64,000 nt of DNA from Pediococcus parvulus. Its GTDB lineage: Bacteria; Bacillota; Bacilli; Lactobacillales; Lactobacillaceae. The stretch is taken from assembly GCF_007990205.1 (NCBI RefSeq), contig NZ_BJWE01000005.1, positions 1-64,000 of the forward strand, in the 5' to 3' direction. The notes beneath the pieces were generated by a model. The model ran no database searches. It worked only from the letters and a program-made list of their open reading frames with translations, and was not told where the DNA came from. Both the position numbers and the translations under genes were made by a program. Of the stretch, positions 35,813 through 45,471 are shown one piece after another (position 1 is the stretch's first letter; each line of letters opens with the position of its first letter).

Positions 35813-37279
35813 TTAATATCCCCCTCGTGCATCTTTTTTCAAGAAGAACGTTAATAGAAAACCAAGTACCGCAAACATTGTGGCAATGAAAAATGCGTAG
35901 CGGAATCCTAAAACATTCGCATTTAAAGCAAGTTTTTTAAATAAGATAGGTGTTGCTTGTGAAACGCCGCTGCCTGGGGTGTGAGATAACGTCACACTTG
36001 ACATGATGGAAACTAAAATGGCTGTTCCCATGGAAGCAAATACCTGACGGGCCGTATTATTCACGACCGTTCCATCACCAATCAAATTTAGTGGTAAATC
36101 GTTCATTCCAGTTGTCGTAACTGGCATCATAACCATTGAAATTCCAAACATTCGGACTGCATACAAACAAGTTAAATAAAACACTGGTGTTTGAGCGGTA
36201 ATTGGAATAAATGAAGCTGTCGTCAAAACTAGCAGAAACATCCCTGCAATTGACATGTTTCTTGCACCCAAACGGTCAAAAATTCGACCGGTAATTGGGT
36301 TCATAACCCCCATGGCAATGGCCCCAGGTAACAGAGTTAAACCGGACGCTAGCGGCGATTCACCACGCACCGTTTGGAGATAAAGGGGCAAAACCAATGT
36401 GAATCCATTCATGGACATAAAGGAAACAGAAACCAAAATTGCAGACAAGGTAAAGTCTGAATGTTCAAACACTTTAAACTGTAAAAGTGGATTTTTAATT
36501 TTAAGCGACCGTAAAATAAAAATAGCAACTACTAAAACACCGACAATCAAGGTTCCATAGACAATTGGATTAGTCCAAGAATAGGTTCCAACTGATGAAA
36601 ACGCAAATAACATTGAACCAAAACCAATCATTGATAAAAGCACTGAAGACCAATCAACAGGTGCTTTTTTAGTTGGCAAAACTTTTCGTAAAGTAAAATA
36701 GCCCGCAACCAATACAATGAAAGAAATGGGCATGATGGACAAGAACAACATTCGCCACGAATAATGAATCAAAATCCATCCAGCAAATGTCGGCCCAATG
36801 GCAGGTGCCAATCCGACAACAATGCCGGCACTTCCCATTGCTGCGCCACGTTTAGCTGGCGGAAAAATTGATGTCATAATGGTCTGATAAACTGGGGATG
36901 TGATACCAACACCAGCCGCTTCAATCAAACGTCCGGCTAAAATAGTCCAGAAATTTTGGGCAAAATAACAAACCACAGTTCCTACGAAAAAAATAACAAT
37001 CGCAGATAAATAAAGCTTTCGCGAATTGAAACGTTGTAAGAAAAAGCCAGTGATGGGAATCACAATTCCCATCATCAACATAAATCCAGTTGTTAACCAT
37101 TGAACAGTGTTTGCCGAGATATTAAAGGACTTCATCAAAGTCGGGAAAGCTGTTGTTAACATGGTGGACGTCAGAAATGTACTAAAAGTCCCAATTAATA
37201 GGGTAAAAACTAATAAAAGTCGATTATACGGGCGACCATTTTGATCGACCGGTTTATCTTCTGCATTAATACTGTTCAT
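35813..37279 (-). CDS. DHA2-family MFS exporter with DUF4811 partner
   Basis: A 488-aa, 14-helix drug:H+ antiporter. QWLTTGFMLMMGIVIPITG, GRLIEAAGVGITSPV and motif C GLAPAIGPTFAGWIL (near residue 157) are visible. The start at 37279 is preceded by GAGG at 11 nt; a GTG at 37291 overlaps the site. Its partner DUF4811 gene is coupled downstream. Substrate unknown. Confidence 0.9.
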   Translation of the reverse strand: MNSINAEDKPVDQNGRPYNRLLLVFTLLIGTFSTFLTSTMLTTAFPTLMKSFNISANTVQWLTTGFMLMMGIVIPITGFFLQRFNSRKLYLSAIVIFFVGTVVCYFAQNFWTILAGRLIEAAGVGITSPVYQTIMTSIFPPAKRGAAMGSAGIVVGLAPAIGPTFAGWILIHYSWRMLFLSIMPISFIVLVAGYFTLRKVLPTKKAPVDWSSVLLSMIGFGSMLFAFSSVGTYSWTNPIVYGTLIVGVLVVAIFILRSLKIKNPLLQFKVFEHSDFTLSAILVSVSFMSMNGFTLVLPLYLQTVRGESPLASGLTLLPGAIAMGVMNPITGRIFDRLGARNMSIAGMFLLVLTTASFIPITAQTPVFYLTCLYAVRMFGISMVMMPVTTTGMNDLPLNLIGDGTVVNNTARQVFASMGTAILVSIMSSVTLSHTPGSGVSQATPILFKKLALNANVLGFRYAFFIATMFAVLGFLLTFFLKKDARGGY

Positions 37280-37291
37280 GAAAATGTTCAC

Positions 37292-37729
37292 CTCATTAAA
37301 TTATTTAATTATGTACCTATAAAAAAGTCACAAAGATTATTGTATCATATAAATCTCATAACTCTCAAAGTGTTGTTTGCAAAACAGCATGTCCACATGG
37401 AAACTATTTAATGTTGGTTTAATAAATCGCTACTAGCATAACAACTAGCACGCAAAAATAAACTATTTATGATAATCGGTTTATTTACTCGCAAACCGAG
37501 AATAAATAGTTGTATTTTCAACTGAAAAGATTGTATGATTGTTACAGTTAAATTACAAAGATTTGTTAATTTAGCGGATTTCCGATTGACATCGTTTAGC
37601 CAACCTTCTATAACTTAGGCATTGTGACTATCTGAATCGTGAATCAAGTTCCTTCAAAAAGGATTCAATTTACGTTATGGGGATCAGATTTTTTAACAAC
37701 TTAGCTACATATTATGAGGAGGAAAAAAA
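37292..37729 (+). promoter_or_regulatory. Intergenic region with hairpin and strong promoter
   Basis: A two-part hairpin AACTATTTAT ... TCGGTTT / AAACCGA ... ATAAATAGTT spans 37461-37511, with no T run. A near-consensus sigma-A promoter follows: TTGACA (37586-37591), 17 bp, TATAAC (37609-37614). The ~110-nt leader that follows ends with GAGGAGG before the TTG start of the L,D-transpeptidase. No gene was seen in these 438 bp. Confidence 0.75.
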
Positions 37730-39130
37730 TTGATTAAAAATAATTGGTTAAGATGGGTATTACTCGGCTTGGGGATCTTAATCGTTGGTGGCGGAGTGTT
37801 TGCCTGGCAATATGGTCAAACTCATTTTGCCCCCAAAACAACAATTAATGGAAAATCTGTTGCTGGACTAACCGCTAATCAAGCTACCCAAAAGTTGGCA
37901 TCGTTTTCCTCAACTATAACCAATCGGGTTTATTTAAATGGTAAACTGTTGGTTACCGGAAAACAGCAGACATTAGCAAATGTCACCAAAGCACAAGTAA
38001 AAACAGCCCTCAAAAATCATCACGGGTTGTTTGCCAAAAAGGCTAATACTGTTGATTTAACAAGTTCCGATGAGGTTGTTACTTACCGAAGCAATACTTT
38101 GGAAAAACAAGTTTCAGACGCCCTGACCGCCTATAACAAAACGGCTACTGCGGCTCATCCAACCTATTATTACTTGAAAGACGGCAATATCAAGACACAG
38201 GCTGCTACTAAGGGTACTCAAGTTAACGTCACCAAAGCATTAGCGAGCTATAAAAATCAAATTAAGCAATTAAAAGATATAAAACTAAAAACGAGTTCCT
38301 CCACAGCAACCAAGGCTGAAACTGTGGCTGCCGAAAAGGTCAAACAAAATTTAAAGGACAGTTTAACCAAAACGTTGGTCTATCACGTGGGTGGTAAAGA
38401 CTACACGTTAAAAGGCTCAGACTATATTGTAAACACGAAACCTGGTCAAACACCTACTGTAGATTTAACGGCCTTGGAAGCGAAACTGACCAAGATCAAC
38501 AACTCTGATAGTACTCAGGGAAAGTCCTTCAGTGTTAAGCTTTTGAACAGTGGCAAAACGATCATGACAAATAACACGACTGATTCAAATTACGGCTGGT
38601 CATTAAATGTGAAATCAGAAGCGAAGATGTTAGCTGACAAATTCATTAGTTCAACCATCAAGTCAGGCACCAAGGTTGATATGAAGAACTATTCTGGTCA
38701 AAATATCAGTTATAACCGAAGTAGTGCCATTGGTTCAACACGCGTTGAAATTAATTTGACCACCCTGCATGAATATATTTATGTAAATGGCAAACAAAAA
38801 GAAGATATCCCTGTAATGAGTGGAACTTTGAGTGGCAGTAATAAGACCCCGACCGGCCTATTCCACATTCTCTATAAACAAAGTCCTTCTACCTTAACTG
38901 GTAAGAACGATAATGGCTCGGCCTATGCCAGCAAGGTTAGCTATTGGGAACCTTTAACTGAAGATGGCGTCGGGATGCATGATAGTTCATGGCAACCTTC
39001 CAAAGTTTATGGAAACCCAACTTACCGTAGCACGTATCATTCTCATGGGTGTTTAAACAATCCACCAAGCAAAATGAAGTCTGTTTGGGATAATACCACT
39101 ACTACTGAACCAGTTATTATTTATAAATAA
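37730..39130 (+). CDS. L,D-transpeptidase (YkuD) with peptidoglycan-binding region
   Basis: A 466-aa cell-wall enzyme. One N-terminal membrane anchor (residues 8-26) is followed by two PG_binding_4-like repeats (about 40-290) and a C-terminal YkuD domain with the catalytic motif YHSHGCLNNPP near residue 440 and the upstream MHDSSW histidine. It forms or modifies L,D (3-3) cross-links using DAP stems, which fits the DAP pathway nearby. It starts at TTG with GAGGAGG about 7 nt upstream. Terminator at 39134-39174. Confidence 0.92.
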   Translation: MIKNNWLRWVLLGLGILIVGGGVFAWQYGQTHFAPKTTINGKSVAGLTANQATQKLASFSSTITNRVYLNGKLLVTGKQQTLANVTKAQVKTALKNHHGLFAKKANTVDLTSSDEVVTYRSNTLEKQVSDALTAYNKTATAAHPTYYYLKDGNIKTQAATKGTQVNVTKALASYKNQIKQLKDIKLKTSSSTATKAETVAAEKVKQNLKDSLTKTLVYHVGGKDYTLKGSDYIVNTKPGQTPTVDLTALEAKLTKINNSDSTQGKSFSVKLLNSGKTIMTNNTTDSNYGWSLNVKSEAKMLADKFISSTIKSGTKVDMKNYSGQNISYNRSSAIGSTRVEINLTTLHEYIYVNGKQKEDIPVMSGTLSGSNKTPTGLFHILYKQSPSTLTGKNDNGSAYASKVSYWEPLTEDGVGMHDSSWQPSKVYGNPTYRSTYHSHGCLNNPPSKMKSVWDNTTTTEPVIIYK

Positions 39131-39133
39131 AAC

Positions 39134-39174
39134 AAGAGTGTTGAGAAATTCAAAATTCTCAACACCCTTTTTTG
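39134..39174. terminator. Terminator between the L,D-transpeptidase and GNAT genes
   Basis: GTGTTGAGAATTTTG-type stem: GTGTTGAGAA pairs with TTCTCAACAC, then CCTTTTTTG. It serves the plus strand and probably also the convergent gene. Confidence 0.88.
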
Positions 39175-39175
39175 T

Positions 39176-39661
39176 TTACCATCGATAAATATTTTCAATG
39201 TTTGTCTGTTTAAATAAACACCCACCATTTTTGACAACAACCTTGTTAGAAGCTTCATTATCTTTATTAACTGAAGCTTGAACTGGCGAAACTTGTAACT
39301 TCTCGCATTCTTGAAGAAGAAAAGCTAACAAAGCATTTCCATAATCTTTTCTGCGCTCATTTTTGGCAATTGCATAGGCGACATTACCACCAGACTCAAG
39401 TAACTGGGCATTAAGACGAAGGCGAACTCTTCCGATCCCAACTGGATGCCCGTCCCACATCCAGTAAGTCACTTGTGGCACCATTTTTTCATCACCAAAA
39501 CTAGGATCTGCTTGTGTGTCAGCTTCAATTAGCCACTGCAAATACTGTTCATAATCATAATCTTTAACTTTGTTTTCGAATCCATTTTCAAATCGACCAA
39601 TATTTTGTAACAGTTGATAGTACGGTTGACCATCTTGAGGTGTTAATTTGATTAACTTCAT
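39176..39661 (-). CDS. GNAT-family N-acetyltransferase
   Basis: A 161-aa protein with the GNAT fold. The acetyl-CoA loop region NVAYAIAKNERRKDYGNALL lies around residues 95-115 and the C-terminal NKDNEASNKVVVKNGG is the typical beta6-alpha helix ending. It begins MKLIKLTPQDGQPYYQLL. The ATG at 39661 is 7 nt after AAGAAGG; an upstream in-frame extension has no site. The substrate is unknown (possibly an amino group on a small molecule or ribosomal protein). Confidence 0.85.
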   Translation of the reverse strand: MKLIKLTPQDGQPYYQLLQNIGRFENGFENKVKDYDYEQYLQWLIEADTQADPSFGDEKMVPQVTYWMWDGHPVGIGRVRLRLNAQLLESGGNVAYAIAKNERRKDYGNALLAFLLQECEKLQVSPVQASVNKDNEASNKVVVKNGGCLFKQTNIENIYRW

Positions 39662-39846
39662 AATCCGACCTTCTTCGGCGATTAATTTGGTAACGATAAT
39701 ACTGTCTAAAATCTTCAATAACCTTGTGTTTATCCATATATACCACAATACCGATATCGTGAAAATATTTATGATTTATATTTTCATCACTTTCAACTTC
39801 GTTTAAAAATTCCGGAATTTTTATGATTTACCCGTATCGAATATTA

Positions 39847-40395
39847 TTAGTCTTCCAACAGCTTTTCCAGTGTTGTTTTTAACAACTCAGGGTCGTATGA
39901 AATACTTTTACTTTGCAATAAATTAGCATAACCTATGATAAATATCCAGATTTGAATAAAAAAGGAATTTTTATCAATGCGTGAATGTTCATCTAAAACT
40001 GCTTTAACGTTACGAAAGGTTAAGTTCAATAATGGCCATTTAGCTAACTCATCATCGGAAAAAGAAACAACTGGCGTTTCCAATACAAAGTGGGCTAAAT
40101 TTGGCTGTGCCACAATCGTTCTCATCAGGTTGTCTCCAAGAAATAACAAGCGTTCAGTTGCCAATGGAATCCCGGCCAATTCTGGTTCAATAATTGCTGC
40201 CCACTCTGAAGAAACCTTATTGGCTAGCTCCCTGAAATAGACTTGCCGATTAGGAAAACTTTTATAGAAAGCTCCTGTCGTTACGCCAGCTTCATGGACA
40301 ATTTGCCGTAATGTTAATTTTTGCACCGAATTTACTTTTATCAAACTGATCCCGGCATTAATTAGTCTATCTCGTGTTGCCGTTTTATTTTTCAT
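39847..40395 (-). CDS. TetR-family transcriptional regulator
   Basis: A 182-aa protein. The N-terminal HTH (RDRLINAGISLIKVN ... LTLRQIVHEAGVTTGAFYKSF, residues 8-50) is classic TetR; the C-terminal helical ligand domain is unclassified. The ATG at 40395 is 6 nt from GGAGG. It is divergent from an ABC exporter pair (40617-42306) and likely controls it; a clear operator dyad was not found in the 222-bp gap. Confidence 0.9.
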   Translation of the reverse strand: MKNKTATRDRLINAGISLIKVNSVQKLTLRQIVHEAGVTTGAFYKSFPNRQVYFRELANKVSSEWAAIIEPELAGIPLATERLLFLGDNLMRTIVAQPNLAHFVLETPVVSFSDDELAKWPLLNLTFRNVKAVLDEHSRIDKNSFFIQIWIFIIGYANLLQSKSISYDPELLKTTLEKLLED

Positions 40396-40558
40396 CACAT
40401 GCCTCCACAGGTAAATATAACGCTGTTATCTGCATCAAACAATAGGTTTGAACAAACACTATCCTTACAGCTTAAAACTCACATTACCGCACTCATCTGC
40501 CACATCAGTTGTTATCTTTAAACCCATTTAATAAACAATTAAGAATTCAATTAACCTC

Positions 40559-40588
40559 TTGTTAAGAACTCCACGACATACTAAAGAT
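40559..40588 (+). promoter_or_regulatory. Possible promoter of the ABC exporter
   Basis: TTGTTA followed 17 bp later by TAAAGA lies upstream of the AGGAGG at 40597-40602. Match is modest. Confidence 0.4.
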
Positions 40589-40616
40589 AAGAAATCAGGA
40601 GGAAGCAAGAAAAATC

Positions 40617-41543
40617 ATGGAAGACATTTTAAAACTTGACCAAGTATCCAAGAAGTTTGGCCGGCAAACCGTTTTAAAAGATGTCAGTTTAACTATTCAT
40701 CGTGGCGACATCTACGGTTTAATTGGTCGAAACGGTGCAGGGAAAACCACTATTCTAAAAACAATCATTAGGCTGATTCAGCCGACACACGGGGCTATCA
40801 CACTCTTTGGCGTTTCAAAAGGTTCCGCATACATTCACCAACTTAGCCGAACCGGGAGTATTATTGAATCTCCCGTCGCTGTCGATCAATTAACCGCTCG
40901 TCAAAATCTAATTTATTACAGTAAAATTCACGGCGTAGTCGATCCCTCCGCGGTTGATGAAACCCTTAAGTTTGTGGGCCTTAACGCCACTGGCAAGAAA
41001 AAATTCAAGAACTTCTCGTTAGGTATGAAGCAGAAGATGGGATTAGCCATTGCACTTTTGAACAAACCAGATTTTCTGATTTTGGATGAACCAATTAATG
41101 GATTAGACCCAATCGCAATTGTTGAATTTAGAGAACTACTTTTAAAGCTGAATCAAACTCAACAAATGACCATTCTCATTTCAAGTCACATTCTGGAGGA
41201 ACTTTATCAGTTAGCCACTCGTTTTGGGATCTTAAATAATGGCACAATTGTCAAAGAAATCACGAAACGGGAATTTGAGCAACAGAGCCGGGAATTTATC
41301 AAACTTGAGGTTGACAACCCTGACTTGGCAACAAACGTTTTACGTCAACTGGGTTGCCAAAATTTCAAGGTCATCAATGACCACCTGATAAACATTTATC
41401 AACTCGATATTTCCAATGCAAAGATTACCGAAGAATTAATTAATAATCATGTTCAAGTAATAACCATTTCACGAGAAGGCTTAAATTTGGAACAGTACTT
41501 TAAGCAACTAATTGAAGGAACAGGAGATGAGCAACATGTTTAA
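40617..41543 (+). CDS. ABC transporter ATP-binding protein (BcrA-like)
   Basis: A 308-aa ATPase. Walker A GRNGAGKTT near residue 39, signature FSLGMKQKMGLA near 138, Walker B FLILDEPINGLDP near 158 and an H-loop ISSHILEEL. The ~80-residue C-terminal extension is typical of BcrA/NatA-type exporters of antimicrobial peptides such as bacitracin or lantibiotics. AGGAGG lies 14 nt before the ATG, an unusually long gap. It overlaps the permease gene. Confidence 0.92.
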   Translation: MEDILKLDQVSKKFGRQTVLKDVSLTIHRGDIYGLIGRNGAGKTTILKTIIRLIQPTHGAITLFGVSKGSAYIHQLSRTGSIIESPVAVDQLTARQNLIYYSKIHGVVDPSAVDETLKFVGLNATGKKKFKNFSLGMKQKMGLAIALLNKPDFLILDEPINGLDPIAIVEFRELLLKLNQTQQMTILISSHILEELYQLATRFGILNNGTIVKEITKREFEQQSREFIKLEVDNPDLATNVLRQLGCQNFKVINDHLINIYQLDISNAKITEELINNHVQVITISREGLNLEQYFKQLIEGTGDEQHV

Positions 41544-42306
41544 TATGATTCGCGGTGATACTTATCGTTTGCTACATTCAAAGGGATTTTATATCACTGA
41601 ATTTCTTCTTATCATTTTAGTGCTAACTTCTGTTTTGACCGGTACATTAGGAACTGTTGGTGTTCAAACAGAATCTTTAGCCAAAATGCAAGATGTGACA
41701 TCTGTTTGGAACGCCGTCAAAGCGATGAAGTTAATGACTATAATGGCTAGCTTTTTAATTTATCTCATTTTACCGCTCTTCATCATGACAACCGGTTTTG
41801 AATTTTCTAGACGGTCTTATAAAAATTTATTAAGTAGCGGCATGACAAGGTTAAATTACTTTTTTTCAAAATATGCCGTTTTTATCATGATTGTTTGCCT
41901 TCAATTTATTCTGTTTTATGGCACTACTTTTTTAGGAACTGGCTTAAAAAACGGTTTCGGTACATTAACGGCAAACTTTGGTCTTAAAATTTCACAGACT
42001 ATTTTATTACAGATCTTGTTCATAATTGCCATTTTTTCAGTATCAATCCTTGTCCTTTTCGTCACCTTTTCAACCATCACGGCTGTGACCACAACTATCA
42101 TTTTTCCGCTTCTCATTCAGATTATGAGCGCAATTTTTAATAAAGTTAATTGGATTAAATATTTCGATTTTCAAAGCATAATCGATAATGCCTACTTCAC
42201 ACACCTTTCAGCACAAACACTAACTTATTATATTTTGGCGGCCAGTGGTACCATTCTAATTTGCGGATTCCTATCAATTTATGTATTCAAACAAAAAAAC
42301 CTGTGA
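41536..42306 (+). CDS. ABC exporter permease (BcrB/ABC-2 type)
   Basis: A 256-aa membrane protein with six predicted helices and the ABC-2 layout. MIRGDTYRLLHSKGFY at the N-terminus is the usual cytosolic start of lantibiotic-immunity/BcrB-type permeases, and the FEFSRRSYKNLLSSGMTR loop near residue 95 probably contacts the ATPase. ATG 41536 is 9 nt from AGGAG and overlaps the ATPase gene by 8 bp. It probably protects against a peptide or other membrane-active compound, under the TetR regulator. Confidence 0.85.
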   Translation: MFNMIRGDTYRLLHSKGFYITEFLLIILVLTSVLTGTLGTVGVQTESLAKMQDVTSVWNAVKAMKLMTIMASFLIYLILPLFIMTTGFEFSRRSYKNLLSSGMTRLNYFFSKYAVFIMIVCLQFILFYGTTFLGTGLKNGFGTLTANFGLKISQTILLQILFIIAIFSVSILVLFVTFSTITAVTTTIIFPLLIQIMSAIFNKVNWIKYFDFQSIIDNAYFTHLSAQTLTYYILAASGTILICGFLSIYVFKQKNL

Positions 42307-42325
42307 TGATGATTACAGGTTTTTT
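42294..42325. terminator. Bidirectional terminator (ABC permease / PstS-like fusion gene)
   Basis: AAAAAACCTGT pairs with ACAGGTTTTT around a GATGATGATT loop, with A and T runs on both sides. Confidence 0.92.
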
Positions 42326-42328
42326 GCT

Positions 42329-43759
42329 TTATTTAAGTCCCACGTATCCAGTTTTATTGATCAGTTTCTGGCCTTCTTTACTTGTTAGCCACTGCACCAA
42401 CCGCTTACTATTTTCAGTTTGATCACGACGACTAATTGCGTAAACGTTAGCGATAAATGGATACTTCCCATTTCGAATATTTTTGGTAGTTGGCGCATAC
42501 CCATTTATTTTGAGCAACTTAACATTCTTATTTTGTTTCATTTGCGTTGTATAGAATCTAAATGAGTAGCCAATTGCATTCGTATTATTATTGTAACCGG
42601 CAACGTCATCAATCAAACCGCCCATGCCATCTTCTTCTTGATAGCGCATGGGTGTTGCCATTTTCTTACCCTTCATGACCAAACCTTCCATCGCTGTTTG
42701 GCTACCAGAGTTCTTGGAACGTTGAAACGCCTGAATTAATGTTGGTTTGCCACCAACACTCAGCCAGCTGATTGTTTTTCTTTGATAAATGGCTTGCACC
42801 TGTTTTACAGAGAGATTATTCACTGGATTTTTCTTATTCACAAGAAAAACAAACGCTTCGCTCCCAAGTTTTGTTAAGTTAAGGTGAATATGCTTCTTTT
42901 TGGCCGCCTTAACTTGCTCGCTGGAAGGTGCGGCCATAAAGACGACATCCGCTTTTTTATTAATCAAACTATTAAAAGCCTTGGGAGTCGTTCCCACTTG
43001 AATAATCTTGGCAGCCTGCTTGGCATTGAGACCAGAATAGATGGTTTGCGCAACTGCCGAATAAATCGGATAAGCTGCAGTTGCGCCGTTTAATCGCGGA
43101 TAATGATCAGCAATTTTCAAGTTGGCTGGCTGATTCAAATGCGCCAATTTTTTATCATCTCTGAAAGGTCGATACTGGTTCAAATTTAACTCACTGGAAT
43201 TGCTGGTGTACGTATCCACATAATGCTGGCTTCGAATTATATGCTGATACACAGGCGCTAGACTAACCAACAAAAGGACCACGAAGCCAACCCTGTATCT
43301 TCTTGGTAGTTTAAAGAAATGCTTCAACGAAAGACTGTCCCAAGTCACACCCAGGATGGCAGACCAAAACGCCCCAATGAAAAACCAAGCCAAGTTGTTG
43401 TATAAAGCTAGTCCACTGGCAAACAAACTCGCCAAATTATAGGGCATCACCAACAACAAGGGGTAAAGTTCCGGAATTTCTATGTAATTGAAGTCAAATA
43501 GCCACATGACTACGACAAAAACACCAAGATAGTAGAGTAACGCAATCAAAAGTGTGCTTACCTCAAGTCTAATTTTATTTTTGAATTCATATTTTTTATT
43601 GTAGTGATGCCAACTTAATCCGTTAAGGAACAGGGCTGGGATCAAAGCCCACCACCAACCCAGGCCAAAGACACCCACTGACCCAACGATTAGCGGTGTC
43701 CAGACAAAGCTTCTAATCAGTAACCAACAAAAACTCGCTCGATTCTTTTTCCTTATCAA
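42329..43759 (-). CDS. Polytopic membrane protein fused to a PstS-like periplasmic binding domain
   Basis: A 476-aa protein. Residues 1-185 hold five to six hydrophobic helices; residues ~210-476 form a PstS-like phosphate-binding-protein domain with LNGATAAYPIYSAVAQTIY (equivalent to the GSTALYP start) and KNSGSQTAMEG (equivalent to RNSGSGT). Free PstS proteins are lipoproteins, so this tethered form is unusual. No pst permease or ATPase genes are near; instead a histidine kinase remnant lies upstream on the same strand, so a phosphate or anion sensing role is possible. This is inference. Confidence 0.75.
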   Translation of the reverse strand: MIRKKNRASFCWLLIRSFVWTPLIVGSVGVFGLGWWWALIPALFLNGLSWHHYNKKYEFKNKIRLEVSTLLIALLYYLGVFVVVMWLFDFNYIEIPELYPLLLVMPYNLASLFASGLALYNNLAWFFIGAFWSAILGVTWDSLSLKHFFKLPRRYRVGFVVLLLVSLAPVYQHIIRSQHYVDTYTSNSSELNLNQYRPFRDDKKLAHLNQPANLKIADHYPRLNGATAAYPIYSAVAQTIYSGLNAKQAAKIIQVGTTPKAFNSLINKKADVVFMAAPSSEQVKAAKKKHIHLNLTKLGSEAFVFLVNKKNPVNNLSVKQVQAIYQRKTISWLSVGGKPTLIQAFQRSKNSGSQTAMEGLVMKGKKMATPMRYQEEDGMGGLIDDVAGYNNNTNAIGYSFRFYTTQMKQNKNVKLLKINGYAPTTKNIRNGKYPFIANVYAISRRDQTENSKRLVQWLTSKEGQKLINKTGYVGLK

Positions 43760-43799
43760 CCTTATTTCCCTCCAGTACAGTTCTTTAATATCTAATCAT

Positions 43800-44147
43800 T
43801 TACAAGTTATTCTTGGTAAACTGCAATTCAATTGTAAATTTTGTGGCCGTGGTCTCAATCGTAACCGTCCCGTTCAGCAACGTAGTCAGTTTTTTTGTGA
43901 TATATAAACCTAAGCCGGCATTTTCAGATTTACGGGCAAGATCCTCCGTGTAAAAACGATTGGTTAGCCGTTCTGGATTTTTGATTGGTTGCGCCAACTT
44001 ATTGGAAAAAGCAATGCATAACTGCTGATCATCTCCATTAAGCGTGATTTCTGCTGCCTCAGTTCCATGCTCCAAAATATTACCAAGTAAGTTTTGAAAG
44101 ATTCGTTGCAACATATCACGATCAGCCACCCACCAACGCCAGTGCAA
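43800..44147 (-). pseudogene. Truncated sensor histidine kinase (ATPase domain only)
   Basis: Only the C-terminal ~115 codons of a histidine kinase remain. The HATPase N box QRIFQNLLGNILEHG and the G2 box NAGLGLYITKKL are clear. The sensor, HAMP and DHp/H-box regions are missing; in frame a TAG lies just upstream (around 44160), so no full protein can be made. No response regulator is adjacent. The remnant directly precedes the membrane/PstS-like gene, with which it was probably once in an operon. Confidence 0.85.
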
Positions 44148-44326
44148 TACACAGCGCTATTTGATCATAATTATTTAGATCAGTCTATGGCCTATTAGTG
44201 AATTACTGTCTGACAACACCATATGAACCACAAAATCTGGCAGTGATTTCAAATGTCACAATTCTTCATCCAAAGAAATCAACTACGAAAGTTGATTTCA
44301 GGTTTTATAAATTAAATTTTAGATTC
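44148..44326. other. Gap with hairpin GAAATCAACT/AGTTGATTTC
   Basis: The hairpin at 44275-44299 probably terminates the nucleotidyltransferase gene read on the minus strand. The remainder shows no coding signal and may be the scar of the kinase deletion. Confidence 0.55.
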
Positions 44327-44920
44327 TTACCATGCAACTACTTTGAGTTCAGGCCATTTAGATTTCCACTTAATCGCTTTATTCATATAGATTGATTCCG
44401 TAATCATTTTTTTATTAGGACGCACAATTCCACTAAAAACATCATTCAAGCCATAAGGTGCAAAAGCCTCTATATCTTGCTGTTTATTAAGATATACCCC
44501 CAAAGAACTTGCGGTAGTTGGCCATGTACTAATTGCATCCTCAGTGCTTACGTAAGGATTTATCTTTTGACCGAATCTATGCTGATACCAAAGGTGCACA
44601 CGAGCCTCATTTTTAACATCTATATTATATTTCTTCAAAGGAAGTTCGGACAATAACTGATTGCGAATTTCATTTTCTTTGGCTTCGCTTAAATCTGTAT
44701 CAAAATAAACAATATCAAGGTCACTAATACCAAATCCTAAGTCTTTTGAGAAAATCTGGTTCCACACTGACTGGGTGATACTGCCGCCACCCACATAACT
44801 ATTTGGTAAATTCAACTTGGAAATTGTCCGAAGTACGTTATATAGTTCTTGATCACGCATCAATATGTCATTCAGCAGTTTTATTTGCGCATTTAAAGGT
44901 ACATTCACTCCACTTTGCAT
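44327..44920 (-). CDS. Nucleotidyltransferase-fold protein (DUF925-like)
   Basis: A 197-aa protein of the nucleotidyltransferase superfamily. YVGGGSITQSVWN (near residue 48) is the G-G-S motif and SDLDIVYFD (near residue 72) holds the catalytic aspartates. Resembles the NTP_transf_6/DUF925 family, whose substrates are mostly unknown. The ATG at 44920 is 9 nt after GGAGG. It follows the NUDIX gene closely on the same strand (25-bp gap), so the two are probably cotranscribed. Confidence 0.8.
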   Translation of the reverse strand: MQSGVNVPLNAQIKLLNDILMRDQELYNVLRTISKLNLPNSYVGGGSITQSVWNQIFSKDLGFGISDLDIVYFDTDLSEAKENEIRNQLLSELPLKKYNIDVKNEARVHLWYQHRFGQKINPYVSTEDAISTWPTTASSLGVYLNKQQDIEAFAPYGLNDVFSGIVRPNKKMITESIYMNKAIKWKSKWPELKVVAW

Positions 44921-44945
44921 CAAAACACTCCTCCGCATTCATATC

Positions 44946-45452
44946 TTACGCACTAAGTTTTTGTATGAAATTTCGATAAACAGCTGAAGCCGCATTACCT
45001 GGGCTATCTGGAAACATAAATTGAGGCGCTTTACCGGCAGCAATCCATTCTGCTGATGCCAATTCATCAGATAATTTCAAATTTTGTTTCGCCGTTTTAC
45101 CAATAAAACCATGCATTAAAGCATTGTTCTTTCCAAACCAATACGTCCCCGAATATTCAAGCCTGTTTAAACTAAGACCTAGTTCTTCTTGCACCTCACG
45201 TTTAGCAGCAGCCTCTGCACTTTCGCCAGGTTGCATGTATCCAGAAATGAACGATGCATAACGGTGCGATAAGTAAGGCATTTTGGCCAACACAATTTCA
45301 TTATATTCATTAGCTACAAGCACAATCACGCAATCGGAAAAAGTCGGAAACCAGTAACGATCACAATGTTCACAATACGGTGTTAACCCATCGTCACCAG
45401 CAGCCTTATCAACTAATATTGTGCCACATACCGGGCAATAACTGTATTTCAT
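44946..45452 (-). CDS. NUDIX hydrolase with zinc ribbon (NudC-like)
   Basis: A 168-aa protein. An N-terminal zinc ribbon (CPVCG and CEHC, residues 6-31) precedes a NUDIX domain with a complete box GYMQPGESAEAAAKREVQEE then LG (near residue 70). The layout matches the C-terminal half of NADH pyrophosphatase NudC, so NAD(H) or a decapping-like substrate is possible; the family also includes other pyrophosphohydrolases. AGG-type site upstream. Confidence 0.88.
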   Translation of the reverse strand: MKYSYCPVCGTILVDKAAGDDGLTPYCEHCDRYWFPTFSDCVIVLVANEYNEIVLAKMPYLSHRYASFISGYMQPGESAEAAAKREVQEELGLSLNRLEYSGTYWFGKNNALMHGFIGKTAKQNLKLSDELASAEWIAAGKAPQFMFPDSPGNAASAVYRNFIQKLSA

Positions 45453-45471
45453 AAGACTTCAGCCTCCATGT

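Noticed and set aside
37461-37511. Hairpin before the L,D-transpeptidase as a terminator
   Set aside because: There is no T run on either side and it lies upstream of the promoter; kept only as an unexplained dyad.
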